From NCBI RefSeq assembly GCF_016065055.1, contig NZ_CP065856.1, positions 620,001 through 684,000 of the forward strand: a stretch of DNA of 64,000 nucleotides. The letters run 5' to 3'. Shown here piece by piece: positions 51,749 to 60,173 of this stretch (its first letter is position 1; every line of letters starts with the position of its first letter). The translations under genes were made by a program, and so were the position numbers. This stretch comes from Halosimplex litoreum. GTDB lineage: Archaea; Halobacteriota; Halobacteria; Halobacteriales; Haloarculaceae. Under the pieces are notes generated by a model that had not been told where the DNA came from, made no database searches, and saw only the letters and a list, made by a program, of their open reading frames with translations.

Positions 51749-52317
51749 GTGTCCTAGTCCTCCCACGACCGATACCGAAACCGGATCGAGAGCGTGTCCG
51801 CTGTGGCCTCGTACCTATCATCTGTGACGGAATTTCTGTTTGTTTGGGTCCCAAATAACGCTTTGGTTTGCGGGTATTCGTCGCTCCACTCGAGTGTTCG
51901 AATTCTGAGTATTCGCACTGCTACTGACGTCGCTGAGTCCGTTCCCGTGCGTTCCGTGTCATACGGTGATTCCTACTTAAACGTAGGTGAACCGTGGTGA
52001 AAGTAGTTCCGAATTTCGCAAAATCGATAGATAGCGGCCGAATCTGCAGTAGAACCGATCGGGGGTTCCGACTGGTGACCCGTACTGTCTGTCCCCAGTG
52101 AACCGACTGTACGAAGGCGTTACCGTGTGTATAATCGTTCTTATATAATCGGGTCGATGGGGTAGATCGCCTGGGGCCCACGACCGACGGAGAACGGGCC
52201 GATACTTTATATAAGAATGCTTACTATCGGGGGAACGTCGGTATCGAGAGCGTGTCGGGGGTAGTTCCGGTCGTCGGGGTCCGAAGGAATTAGCCGCGGG
52301 GCGGCCAACGGACGAGT
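51749..52317. other. Large AT-richer gene-free region between nrdJ and the DUF2237 gene
   Basis: No convincing gene in 569 bases. Features seen: a palindrome TTTGGGTCCCAAA (51843-51855); CCTACTTAAACGTAGG (51972-51987), an inverted repeat around a TATA-like core; two facing TTCTTATATAA / TTATATAAGAA blocks (about 52138-52148 and 52206-52216); and a 14-base direct repeat ATCGAGAGCGTGTC at 51785-51798 and 52243-52256 that brackets most of it. Several are TATA-like in either direction, so nrdJ may have more than one promoter and a long leader, or a non-coding RNA may be made here. Confidence 0.5.
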
Positions 52318-52686
52318 GTGACACGGGACCAGAACGTACTCGGAACCGAACTAGCGACGTGTAGCGAGGACCCGATGACCGGCTACGGCCGCGACGGCTG
52401 CTGTCGGCACTTCCCGAACGACGCTGGCCGCCACGAGATCTGTGCCGTGATGACCGACGAGTTCCTCCAGTACAGCAAATCCCGGGGCAACGACCTGATC
52501 ACCCCGCGGCCGGAACTGGAGTTCCCCGGCCTGGAAGCCGGCGACCGCTGGTGTCTCTGCATCGACCGCTGGCTCGAAGCCGAGGCCGCCGACGCCGCCC
52601 CGCCCGTCGTCCTCGAAGCTACCGCCGAGGAGGCTCTAGAGCGAGTGCGCCTAGAGACGCTCGAAGCGTACGCCTACGGAGAGTAA
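52318..52686 (+). CDS. DUF2237 family protein
   Basis: A 122-residue soluble protein that starts with GTG at 52318. The whole length matches DUF2237: NVLGTELATCSEDPMTGYGRDGCC, AGRHEICAVMTDEFLQYSKSRGNDL, TPRPELEFPGLEAGDRWCLC and DRWLEAEAADAAPPVVLEAT. The conserved Cys residues are present. Function unknown in the family. A TATA-like GGAATTAGCC (about 52286-52295) lies about 28 bases before the start. Confidence 0.9.
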   Translation: MTRDQNVLGTELATCSEDPMTGYGRDGCCRHFPNDAGRHEICAVMTDEFLQYSKSRGNDLITPRPELEFPGLEAGDRWCLCIDRWLEAEAADAAPPVVLEATAEEALERVRLETLEAYAYGE

Positions 52687-52798
52687 CAGTACGCGCGGAT
52701 CTGACGGGAGCCGCCGACGCTTCTCGCCAACACTCTGGTACGACCGACTGCCAGCGAGCCAGAGGCTCGCGAGGAAACGCCGTCCGGAAAACGGTGGT

Positions 52799-52813
52799 AG
52801 TGGACTCGCGGGG
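52799..52813 (-). repeat. Copy of the tRNA-Ala 3' end (att-like repeat)
   Basis: The 15 bases AGTGGACTCGCGGGG at 52799-52813 repeat 52862-52876, the 3' part of the tRNA gene (T arm, acceptor and discriminator) plus two bases. The offset is 63 bases. Between them lies GGTCTC...GAGACC. This is the shape of an attachment site left by an element that used the tRNA 3' end. Confidence 0.75.
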
Positions 52814-52863
52814 GTCTCGCGAGCGGAGCGAGTGAGACCACGCGAGGGAACGAACGAAGTGAG

Positions 52864-52935
52864 TGGACTCGCGGGGATTTGAACCCCGGGCCTCTTCCTT
52901 GCGAAGGAAGCGATCTGCCACTGATCTACGAGCCC
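52864..52935 (-). tRNA. tRNA-Ala (anticodon CGC)
   Basis: 72 nucleotides that fold as acceptor GGGCTCG/CGAGTCC, D arm GATC/GATC, anticodon stem CTTCC/GGAAG with loop TTCGCAA (anticodon CGC), T arm CGGGG/CCCCG with loop TTCAAAT, and discriminator A. The acceptor has the G3-U70 pair that marks tRNA-Ala. CCA is not encoded. It reads the Ala codon GCG, frequent in this GC-rich genome. Confidence 0.97.
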
Positions 52936-53057
52936 GCGTATATCGCTCGCAGCGCGGAGGGGATAAGTCCTGCGCGTGAGAGCGGCTTCGGCAATCGGTC
53001 ACACGGTCGCGCCGTCGGGCGACCGGGCGACGGCGGTGGCCGCTGCCACCGTCCCCT

Positions 53058-53366
53058 CTAGTCCTCGAGGACGATCTCGATGGAGACGTCGTTCGGGACC
53101 TGGATCCGCATCAGCTGGCGCAGCGCGCGTTCGTCGGCGTCGATGTCGATGAGCCGCTTGTGGACGCGCATCTCCCAGTGCTCCCACGTCGCCGTCCCCT
53201 CACCGTCGGGGGACTTGCGCGTGGGAACCTCGAGCGTCTTGGTCGGTAGCGGGATGGGCCCCGACAGCTCGACGCCGGTCTTGTTGGCGATGTCGCGGAC
53301 CTCGCCGCAGATCGAATCGAGGTCTTCGGGACTGGTACCGGCCAGCCTGACGCGTGCTTGCTGCAT
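53058..53366 (-). CDS. rps10: Small-subunit ribosomal protein uS10
   Basis: A 102-residue ribosomal protein. [69 protein letters not shown] and [16 protein letters not shown] are the uS10 blocks. It begins three bases after the aEF1A stop, the usual archaeal tuf-rps10 pair. Confidence 0.97.
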   Translation of the reverse strand: MQQARVRLAGTSPEDLDSICGEVRDIANKTGVELSGPIPLPTKTLEVPTRKSPDGEGTATWEHWEMRVHKRLIDIDADERALRQLMRIQVPNDVSIEIVLED

Positions 53367-53369
53367 GGA

Positions 53370-54638
53370 TCAGTCGCGCTCGTTGACGGACATGACCTGC
53401 CCGGCCGCGATGGTCTGACCCATGTCGCGGATGGCGAAGCTCCCCAGTTCGGGGATCTCGTTGGCCGACTCGATGCTGAGCGGCTTCTGCGGACGGATGG
53501 TGACGACTGCGGCGTCGCCGTTCTGGATGAAGTCCGGGTTCTCCTCCTCGGCCTCGCCCGTCGCGGGGTCGATCTTCTGGTCGATGGACTCGATGGTACA
53601 CGCGACCTGCGACGTGTGGGCGTGGAAGACCGGGGTGTACCCCGCCGTGATCACGGACGGGTGCTGCATCACGACGATACGAGCCTGGAAGGTCTCGGCG
53701 ACCGACGGCGGGTCCTCGGCGGGACCGCAGACGTCACCGCGGCGGATGTCGTCCTGACCGATGCCGCGGACGTTGAACCCGACGTTGTCACCGGGGCCGG
53801 CCTGGGGCACCTCTTCGTGGTGCATCTCGATGGTCTTGACCTCGCCACCGACGTCCGAGGGCTGGAAGCTCACGTTGTCGCCCGTGTTGAGCATGCCCGT
53901 CTCGACGCGTCCGACCGGCACCGTACCGATGCCGGAGATGGTGTAGACGTCCTGAATCGGGAGGCGCAGCGGCGCGTCCGTCGGCGGCTCCGGCTCGGGC
54001 AGCGCGTTGAGCGCCTCGAGCAGGATCTCGCCGTCGTACCAGCCAGTGTTCTCGGACTCCTCGGCGATGTTGTCGCCCTCGAAGGCCGAGACCGGGATGA
54101 ACTTCGCGTTCTCGGTGTCGAAGCGGACCTGATTGAGCAGGTCGGTGACTTCCTCGACGGCCTCCTGGTAGCGACCTTCCTCGTAGTCGACGAGGTCCAT
54201 CTTGTTGATGGCGACGATCATCTCGCCGATGCCCAGCGTGCGGGCCAGGAAGACGTGCTCCTGGGTCTGGGGCTGGACACCGTCGTCCGCGGCGACCACG
54301 AGCACGGCGTTGTCCGCCTGGGACGCGCCCGTGATCATGTTCTTGACGAAGTCGCGGTGGCCCGGACAGTCGACGATGGTGAAGAAGTACTCGTCGGTGT
54401 CGAACTCCTGGTGGGCGATGTCGATGGTGACACCGCGCTCGCGCTCCTCGGCGAGGTTGTCCATGACGTAGGCGAACTCGAAGCCGCCCTTGCCCTTCTC
54501 CTCGGCCTCTTCCTTGTGCTGCTCGATGACGTGCTCGGGGACGCTGCCTGTCTCGTACAGCAGTCGCCCGACGAGCGTGCTCTTCCCGTGGTCGACGTGG
54601 CCGATGATGGCCAGGTTCTGGTGCGGTTTGTCGCTCAT
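53370..54638 (-). CDS. tef1a: Elongation factor aEF1A
   Basis: A 422-residue GTPase that carries aminoacyl-tRNA to the ribosome. G1 is GHVDHGKST, the effector region [25 protein letters not shown] and SAFEGDN follow. Domains 2 and 3 contain [18 protein letters not shown] and [16 protein letters not shown]. Length is normal. It is followed by rps10. Confidence 0.98.
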   Translation of the reverse strand: MSDKPHQNLAIIGHVDHGKSTLVGRLLYETGSVPEHVIEQHKEEAEEKGKGGFEFAYVMDNLAEERERGVTIDIAHQEFDTDEYFFTIVDCPGHRDFVKNMITGASQADNAVLVVAADDGVQPQTQEHVFLARTLGIGEMIVAINKMDLVDYEEGRYQEAVEEVTDLLNQVRFDTENAKFIPVSAFEGDNIAEESENTGWYDGEILLEALNALPEPEPPTDAPLRLPIQDVYTISGIGTVPVGRVETGMLNTGDNVSFQPSDVGGEVKTIEMHHEEVPQAGPGDNVGFNVRGIGQDDIRRGDVCGPAEDPPSVAETFQARIVVMQHPSVITAGYTPVFHAHTSQVACTIESIDQKIDPATGEAEEENPDFIQNGDAAVVTIRPQKPLSIESANEIPELGSFAIRDMGQTIAAGQVMSVNERD

Positions 54639-54804
54639 TGATTATCTCACGCGCAGAGGCGCTATGTGGGATTCTTTTGGCGGTTAGTGTTAAAACCATT
54701 TCGATAGCGATTCCACGCGATCCCCGCGCCGTCTTGCGATTTGGCAACCGGTCTCACGGACCACGGGCCGACAGTCGAAAAGCTGGGACGGCTGGTGTCG
54801 GGGG

Positions 54805-56091
54805 TCATCCCAGCTCTTCGACCAGTTCGCGGGCACGACTCTCCCGGACTGCCTCTTCGGCGACCATCCGCGCCGCGACCGCCTCGACGAGTTCGGCCGG
54901 AGCGCCGGCCTGCCGGGCGACGTTCTCGGCGTGAAGTTTCATGTGCCCGGCCTGGATACCCTCGTCGACGAGCGCACGCAGGCTCGCCAGGTTCTCCGCA
55001 AGGCCGAGCGCCGCGACGACGCCCGCGAACTCGTCGGCCCCCTCGACGTCGAGCACGTCCATCGCCGCGCGGCCGGCAGGGTGGACCGCGGTCGCACCGC
55101 CGACCGTCCCGACCTGGACCGGGAGTTCGATGCTGCAGACCAGATCGCCGTCCGCGCCGACCTCGTAGGTCGTGAGCGGCCCGTACCCGTCTCTCGCGGC
55201 GTACGCGTGCGCACCCGCTTCGAGCGCGCGCCAGTCGTTGCACGTCGCGACCGCCAGCGCGTCGACGGCGTTCATGATCCCCTTGTTGTGGGTCGCGGCC
55301 CGGTAGGGGTCGCCCGCGGCGAACGCCCACGCCTCGACGATCCGGTCCCGGACGGTCTCGCCGTCGAGGCTCGTCTCTCCATCGAGGCCGTCTCCGCGGT
55401 CGACGAGCGCGTCGTGCTCGACGCGACACCGCGCGCGCGCCAGCCGGCAGTCGGCCAGGTTCGACAGGACCCGTAGCGAGACGCGGCCACCGGTCGCGTC
55501 CGCGACGACGGGCGCGACGGCCTCGCACATCGTGTTCACCGCGTTGGCCCCCATCGCGTCGCACACGTCCACGAGCAGGTGGACGACGACCATCTCGCCG
55601 GCGGGCGTGTCGACCACGCGCGCGGTCACGTCCTCGCAGCCGCCCCCGTGGCTCACGAGGACGCCCTGGTCGTCGGCGACGGCCGCGATCTCGTCGGCGC
55701 GGTCGAGGACGCGCTGGCGCGCCGCGGTGGGGTCGGCCACGTTCGCGACCTGGACCTGCCCGATCATGTACGGTCCGTCGGTGTCCGTGGTGAAACCGCC
55801 GGTCGAGCGAGCCAGCAGCGCGCCCTTCGAGGCGGCGGCGACCACGCTCGACTCCTCGACGGCCATCGGAACGAGGACGTCTTCGCCGTCGACGACGAAG
55901 TTCGTCGCGACGCTCAGCGGATAGGAGACGCTCCCGACGACGTTCTCGCTCAGTCCGTCGACCGTCTCGGCCACCTCGTCGTCGGCATCGAGCGCATCGA
56001 CCGCGTCGTCGTCGAGCCCACAGCGGTCCGCGACGGTCGCGAGGCGATCGGAGCGATCGCGCACGTAGAATTCGGGGATTCGCGAGTTCAT
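54805..56091 (-). CDS. mvaA: Class II (bacterial-type) HMG-CoA reductase
   Basis: A 428-residue enzyme whose sequence follows the class II HMG-CoA reductases typified by Pseudomonas mevalonii: ENVVGSVSYPLSVATNFVV, VPMAVEESSVVAAAS, SHGGGC, VDVCDAMGANAVNTMCEAVAP, AATHNKGIMNAVDALAVAT and AGHMKLHAENVARQAGA. The catalytic Glu (79 or 80), Lys270, Asp286 and His383 are present. Class I enzymes of haloarchaea look different, so this is likely a bacterial-origin gene. It converts HMG-CoA and mevalonate into one another and can feed the mevalonate route together with the decarboxylase at 22 kb. Start at 56091 (MNSRIPEFYV). Whether a class I copy exists elsewhere is not known here. Confidence 0.93.
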   Translation of the reverse strand: MNSRIPEFYVRDRSDRLATVADRCGLDDDAVDALDADDEVAETVDGLSENVVGSVSYPLSVATNFVVDGEDVLVPMAVEESSVVAAASKGALLARSTGGFTTDTDGPYMIGQVQVANVADPTAARQRVLDRADEIAAVADDQGVLVSHGGGCEDVTARVVDTPAGEMVVVHLLVDVCDAMGANAVNTMCEAVAPVVADATGGRVSLRVLSNLADCRLARARCRVEHDALVDRGDGLDGETSLDGETVRDRIVEAWAFAAGDPYRAATHNKGIMNAVDALAVATCNDWRALEAGAHAYAARDGYGPLTTYEVGADGDLVCSIELPVQVGTVGGATAVHPAGRAAMDVLDVEGADEFAGVVAALGLAENLASLRALVDEGIQAGHMKLHAENVARQAGAPAELVEAVAARMVAEEAVRESRARELVEELG

Positions 56092-56167
56092 GGCCGCCAG
56101 AACAGACGGGTCCGCATAGGGCGTTTCGGTCGACTGACAGCCTGCGACGGAGCCGGCGAGTCGTCGG

Positions 56168-57124
56168 CTATCGCCCCGGCAGCCGACCCACGTCGGCCAG
56201 CACCGCACTCGCGGTTTCGGGACCGCCCGCGCCGCGCCCGGAGATGTTGAGCTGGCCGGCGTGCTCGGTCTCCAGCTGGACGATGTTCTCGGTGCCCGTC
56301 ACGGCGAGGGTGCCGTTTTCGGGGACGAGGCGCGGGCCGACGCGCACCTCGCCGGCGGGGGTGACTTCGCCGATGAGCCGGACGGTGCGGCCGTCCTCGG
56401 TCGCCAGGTCGAGGGCGCTCCCGGGGATGTCCTCGATGCCCTGGACCTCGGCGTCGTCGAGCGTGTACTCGCGGCCGTTGCCCGCGAGGACGTTCGCGAC
56501 GATGACGCACTTCAGCGCGGCGTCGGTTCCCTCCACGTCGAAGGCCGGGTCGGCCTCGGCGACGCCCAGGTCCTGGGCCTCCGCGAGGACGTGCTCGTAG
56601 TCGAGCCCCTCGGCGGCCATCCGGGTGAGGATGAAGTTCGCCGTCCCGTTGAGGACCCCGCGGGCGGCCGTGATGTGGTCGGAGTCGAAGTCGGCGATCG
56701 TCGAGAGGACCGGCATCGCGCCGCCGACTGTCGCCTCAAACAGCACCTGCCCGTCGCTCTGGTCCTCCAGTTCGCGCACCTCGGCGTAGCGCTCGGCGAC
56801 CGGTCCCTTGTTGGCGAGGACGACGTGGCGGTCGCGTTCGAGCGCGGTCCGGACGTGACCGAAGCCTGGCTGGGCGTCGCCGAGCGTCGTCGGCGTCGCC
56901 TCGACGAGGACGTCGTACGCGCCGTCCAGTGCGGCGTCGGGATCGTCGCCGCCAACGGCGCCGTCGGTCCGTTTCGAGTCGAGGGCTGCGGTCACGTCGA
57001 TCCCCTCGGGGTCGACCGCGGCCGACGAGGAGTCGGCGAGCGCGGTGACGGTGTGGCCGTAGTCGGCGGCCAGCTCCGCGACGGAAGCGCCGACGGCGCC
57101 GGCGCCCAGTACCGCGAGTCTCAC
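56168..57124 (-). CDS. hom: Homoserine dehydrogenase
   Basis: A 318-residue enzyme of threonine, methionine and isoleucine synthesis. The N-terminal NAD(P) motif is LAVLGAGAVGASVAELA; VLVEATPTTLGDA, HVVLANKGPVA, EATVGGAMPVLSTI, GVLNGTANFILTRM and EADPAFDVEGTDAALK are the catalytic and substrate blocks, with the catalytic Lys in KCVIVANVL. It lacks its own ACT domain. Its start overlaps the upstream ACT gene by four bases, so the ACT protein could give feedback control. Confidence 0.93.
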   Translation of the reverse strand: MRLAVLGAGAVGASVAELAADYGHTVTALADSSSAAVDPEGIDVTAALDSKRTDGAVGGDDPDAALDGAYDVLVEATPTTLGDAQPGFGHVRTALERDRHVVLANKGPVAERYAEVRELEDQSDGQVLFEATVGGAMPVLSTIADFDSDHITAARGVLNGTANFILTRMAAEGLDYEHVLAEAQDLGVAEADPAFDVEGTDAALKCVIVANVLAGNGREYTLDDAEVQGIEDIPGSALDLATEDGRTVRLIGEVTPAGEVRVGPRLVPENGTLAVTGTENIVQLETEHAGQLNISGRGAGGPETASAVLADVGRLPGR

Positions 57125-57654
57125 GCCCCATCACCTACCGTGAGCGGCTCGACCAGACGCAGGTCCTTTTCCGCGGCGATGTCGCGCACGGCGGTGAGCG
57201 TCGAGTCGGTCTTTCCCTCCTCGGTGGCCAGTCGCAGGCGCGCGCTCGAGACGTCCTCGGTCCCCTCCGGCGCCGACAGCGAGAGGTCCGTCACCGTCGC
57301 CTCGGTCGTCTCGCGGATGCGCGAGAGGGTGTTCGAGAGGTCGCTGTCGACGATGTGGCCCGAGAGGACGATCGTCAGCGACTCGCTGTAGTGTTGGGCC
57401 CCGGCCTGGATGACGTTGATACCGGCGTCGCGGAGCGCGTCGACGATCTCCTCGAAGCGCTCGGGGGTGGCCTCCAGGTCGACCTCGACGGGGATGTGCC
57501 CGCGCGGCGTGAGGTTGCCCCGCTCGTGGAAGATCGAGAGGAGGTTCCCGCCGTTGTCGGCGATCGGGTGCAGCGCCCGCAGGAGCTCGCCCGGCTCGTC
57601 GACGAGTTCGAGTCGAACTGTGTACGCGCGTACCTCGTCGGTCGAGTCGCTCAT
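57121..57654 (-). CDS. ACT-domain regulatory protein paired with homoserine dehydrogenase
   Basis: A 177-residue protein with two tandem ACT domains: VRLELVDEPGELLRALHPIADNGGNLLSIFHERG and a second one (LTIVLSGHIVDSDLSNTLSRIRETTEATVTDLSLS). ACT domains bind amino acids; beside hom it probably senses threonine or methionine. The stop overlaps hom (ATGA). The start lies inside a leader ORF stop (ATGA), with GGAGGTGA as ribosome site. Confidence 0.88.
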   Translation of the reverse strand: MSDSTDEVRAYTVRLELVDEPGELLRALHPIADNGGNLLSIFHERGNLTPRGHIPVEVDLEATPERFEEIVDALRDAGINVIQAGAQHYSESLTIVLSGHIVDSDLSNTLSRIRETTEATVTDLSLSAPEGTEDVSSARLRLATEEGKTDSTLTAVRDIAAEKDLRLVEPLTVGDGA

Positions 57655-57692
57655 CGCCCGATCACCTCCTCGGTGCGCTCGCGTGCGCTCAT
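57651..57692 (-). CDS. 13-residue leader ORF overlapping the ACT gene start
   Basis: The complement from 57692 reads MSARERTEEVIGR and stops with a TGA that overlaps the ATG of the ACT gene (ATGA). A TATA box (ATTGATATAG, complement of 57716-57725) lies 28 bases before its ATG, so the mRNA would start at or next to this ATG (leaderless). The ribosome site GGAGGTGA of the ACT gene is inside it. It may be a translated leader that hands ribosomes on. Coding status is inferred. Confidence 0.45.
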   Translation of the reverse strand: MSARERTEEVIGR

Positions 57693-57837
57693 TAGGGGAG
57701 ACTCACAGCGGGCGGCTATATCAATCCGGCCATTCCGGTCGTCGGACTCCGGCCGCTCGGCCGCGACTTCGGTCCCGGCGACGGCCGATCCCCAGACCGA
57801 TACTTATTACTGACATGTTTGCGTACGACCGAACGGA

Positions 57838-59076
57838 ATGCCCTCCATACCAACAGGCACACTCAGTAGTACAGCGGCCAGGGTGGCCGTCGTCGCCGCG
57901 TTCGTCGCGGTCGTCGCGGTCGGCGGTGTCGCCGCGGCACAGATGGGCGCCCTCGACGGCGTCACTGGCTCGCAGGACTCGGCCCTGCTCGAGCCGGTGC
58001 CCGACGACGTCGACAGCGTCGCCGTCTTCGACGGCAGCGTCATCGAGTCCGACACGGCCGAGCGCCTCTACGCGACGGGGTACAACGCTACGGTCGACTC
58101 GGCCGACGAGACGGAGTCGAGCGAGGCCAACGAGACCGACGACGGGACAGACGACGAGACGTTCGAGACGACCTCACCGGTCGAGATGGTCCCGGCGAAC
58201 CTGACGGGCGCGTTCGACGAGGTCGAGAACCGGAGCGGTCTCGACCCGCGCGCGGTCGAGCAGGTCATCGTCTACAGCCAGCGCCAGGCGAACTTCACGT
58301 CGCCGCCCTACCAGGGCGCCATCGTCGAGGCCGACTGGGACAAGTCCGACGTGGTCGACGCGGTCTCCGAGAGCGCCAACCGGACGTACCGTAACACGAC
58401 CGTCGACGGCGTGACCGTCTACAAGCCCGAAGCCCAGGAGGAGGAAGACAACGTGACGACCTTCGGGCCGCCCGAGCCCGACCAGTGGGTCGCAGTCTTC
58501 GACGAGGACGAGTACGTCTTCGGCACCGAGCAGGCCGTCGCCGACGCCGTCGACGTCGAAGCCGACGAGGCCGAACCGGTCGACGGCGACCTCCGCCGCG
58601 CGTTCGACGACACTCGTGACGGCTATCTCAGGTACGCCCAGAGCTCCCAGAGCGTCAACGTCACGCGGATCAACGAGACGATGGGCCAGTCGACCGGCCT
58701 GAACGTCACCGCGTACGCCGAGGCGTACAACGACCTCCACATCACCTCGGGGACCTACTACATCACCGAGGACGGCGAGACCCTGGGCACCGAGTCGCGC
58801 GTCCTGACGAACTCGACCGACACGGCCCGGGACGTCAAGGACCTCGCCCAGGGGTTCATCTCCATCCAGGCCGGCGCCATCCAGAACGAGACCCTGGAGA
58901 CCGAACTCCGCGAGACCGACGTCACCCGTGACGGGACGACGGTGACCGTCTCGCGGGAGACGGACATCGAGACCGCGGAGATGCTCGTCCGCTGGTACGG
59001 CTCGATCCTGTCCGGCGGCGCGAGCAACCCGACGACTGGCGTCCCGACCGGTGCGGCCGCGGCAGGGATCGCGTAA
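57838..59076 (+). CDS. Secreted or membrane-anchored surface protein
   Basis: A 412-residue exported protein. A hydrophobic N-terminal segment (ARVAVVAAFVAVVAVGGVAAAQ) is a signal peptide or anchor; the mature part is acidic and has many Asn-x-Ser/Thr sites (NATV, NETD, NLTG, NRTY, NTTV, NVTR). No known domain is recognised. A TATA box (GATACTTATTACTG, about 57798-57811) lies 30 bases before the ATG. The ABC exporter genes follow 26 bases later on the same strand, so an association is possible. Function unknown. Confidence 0.78.
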   Translation: MPSIPTGTLSSTAARVAVVAAFVAVVAVGGVAAAQMGALDGVTGSQDSALLEPVPDDVDSVAVFDGSVIESDTAERLYATGYNATVDSADETESSEANETDDGTDDETFETTSPVEMVPANLTGAFDEVENRSGLDPRAVEQVIVYSQRQANFTSPPYQGAIVEADWDKSDVVDAVSESANRTYRNTTVDGVTVYKPEAQEEEDNVTTFGPPEPDQWVAVFDEDEYVFGTEQAVADAVDVEADEAEPVDGDLRRAFDDTRDGYLRYAQSSQSVNVTRINETMGQSTGLNVTAYAEAYNDLHITSGTYYITEDGETLGTESRVLTNSTDTARDVKDLAQGFISIQAGAIQNETLETELRETDVTRDGTTVTVSRETDIETAEMLVRWYGSILSGGASNPTTGVPTGAAAAGIA

Positions 59077-59102
59077 GGCGGTCCCCGCCACACTGTTTTC
59101 GA

Positions 59103-60173
59103 ATGGACGCACCGCTCCTCCGGAAGGAACTGTTCTGGCTCCGCCGCAACTGGCGAGCCGTCGCCGTCGTCTTCCTGCTCGCGCCCGCGCTGTTCGGCGT
59201 CGCCACGACCTCCTTCGACCGAACCGTTCCCCAGGACGTACCGGTCGCGGTCGTGCCGACCGACGACGCCGTGACCGAAGACGAACTGCAGGCCGTCGCC
59301 GGCCTCGCGCGGACGGTCTCGGACCCGCGGGCGTACGACTCGGCCGAGGCCGCGCGGACCGCACTCGACCGCGAGCGCGTGTACGGCGTCGTCACCGTCG
59401 GTCACGGCCTCTACGAGTCGGGTGCGAACGTCACCCTCTCGCTGGCCGTCGACGGCGGGATGGTGACCTACGTCGACCCGTCGCTGGCGGTGACGGGGAC
59501 GCTCCGCGACCGCGCGGGCGTGTTTCCCTCGACCGTCACCGTCCAACGAGAGATCGTCGGCGCCCAGCGGACCCTCCCGGAGTTCCTCTTCGCGACCGGA
59601 CTCGTCTACCTGCTCGCCATCTACGCATTCACCTACGTCCCCTACCACCTGGCCCGCGAGCGGCGGGTGTTCGACCGCGTGCGCGTCGAGTCGTCGCTGT
59701 GGGCGCTGCTCGCCGCGAAGGCCGCGTTGTTCGCCGCGCTCGGCGCCGCCGCGGTCGCGAGTATGACCCTCGCCGGCGTCGCGCTCGGCTATCGCGTCTC
59801 GGTCGTCGACCCCGCAACGCTCGGCGTCGTCGGACTGACGGGCGCGGCGCTCGTCGCGGTGAGCCTCGGCGTCACCTTCGCGACCCGCTTCTCCGTCGCC
59901 GGCCGGTTCGTCAACGTCGCGCTTCTGGCCGGGGTCGTCGCCTTCTCGAACCCCGTCTACCCGACCGGCTTCTTCTCGGCGGTCCGCCGGACCATCGCCG
60001 GCTGGAGCCCGGTGTACCACGCGACGGTCGTCGTCCGTGCGGTCGCGCTGAAGGACCTCTCGGTCGCCCTGTTCGCCGACCGACTGCTCCTGCTCGGCGG
60101 CGTCGCCGTCGCGGCGGGTTGTTGGCTCGCGGCGAGCGTCGTCGCCTACGAACGGAGGGGTCGCGATGGCTGA
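59103..60173 (+). CDS. ABC exporter permease
   Basis: A 356-residue ABC-2-type permease. After an amphipathic start (MDAPLLRKELFWLRRNWRAV) and TM1 (AVVFLLAPALFGVATTSF) comes an outer domain (about 45-155) and five more helices (FLFATGLVYLLAIYAFTYV, WALLAAKAALFAALGAAAVAS, LGVVGLTGAALVAVSLGVTFA, NVALLAGVVAFSNPVY, LLLLGGVAVAAGCWLAASVVA). The layout matches ABC-2 (NatB/YhaP-like) export systems. It overlaps the ATPase gene by eight bases. Confidence 0.82.
   Translation: MDAPLLRKELFWLRRNWRAVAVVFLLAPALFGVATTSFDRTVPQDVPVAVVPTDDAVTEDELQAVAGLARTVSDPRAYDSAEAARTALDRERVYGVVTVGHGLYESGANVTLSLAVDGGMVTYVDPSLAVTGTLRDRAGVFPSTVTVQREIVGAQRTLPEFLFATGLVYLLAIYAFTYVPYHLARERRVFDRVRVESSLWALLAAKAALFAALGAAAVASMTLAGVALGYRVSVVDPATLGVVGLTGAALVAVSLGVTFATRFSVAGRFVNVALLAGVVAFSNPVYPTGFFSAVRRTIAGWSPVYHATVVVRAVALKDLSVALFADRLLLLGGVAVAAGCWLAASVVAYERRGRDG

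Noticed and set aside
47390-51757. 1455-codon plus-strand frame opposite nrdJ
   Set aside because: The product has no domains and the opposite frame is a recognised enzyme with an intein. It is an effect of GC-rich codon use.
51749-52112. Cobalamin riboswitch upstream of the B12-dependent nrdJ
   Set aside because: I do not see the B12-box GCCACTG on the minus strand in this stretch; the only similar bases are in the tRNA gene.
51794-52324. Small genes in the nrdJ-DUF2237 gap on either strand
   Set aside because: The products are not acidic, have no motif, and the region has promoter-like and repeat structure instead.
52879-53061. 60-residue plus-strand frame across the tRNA gene
   Set aside because: It overlaps the tRNA-Ala gene, which folds completely, and has no promoter.
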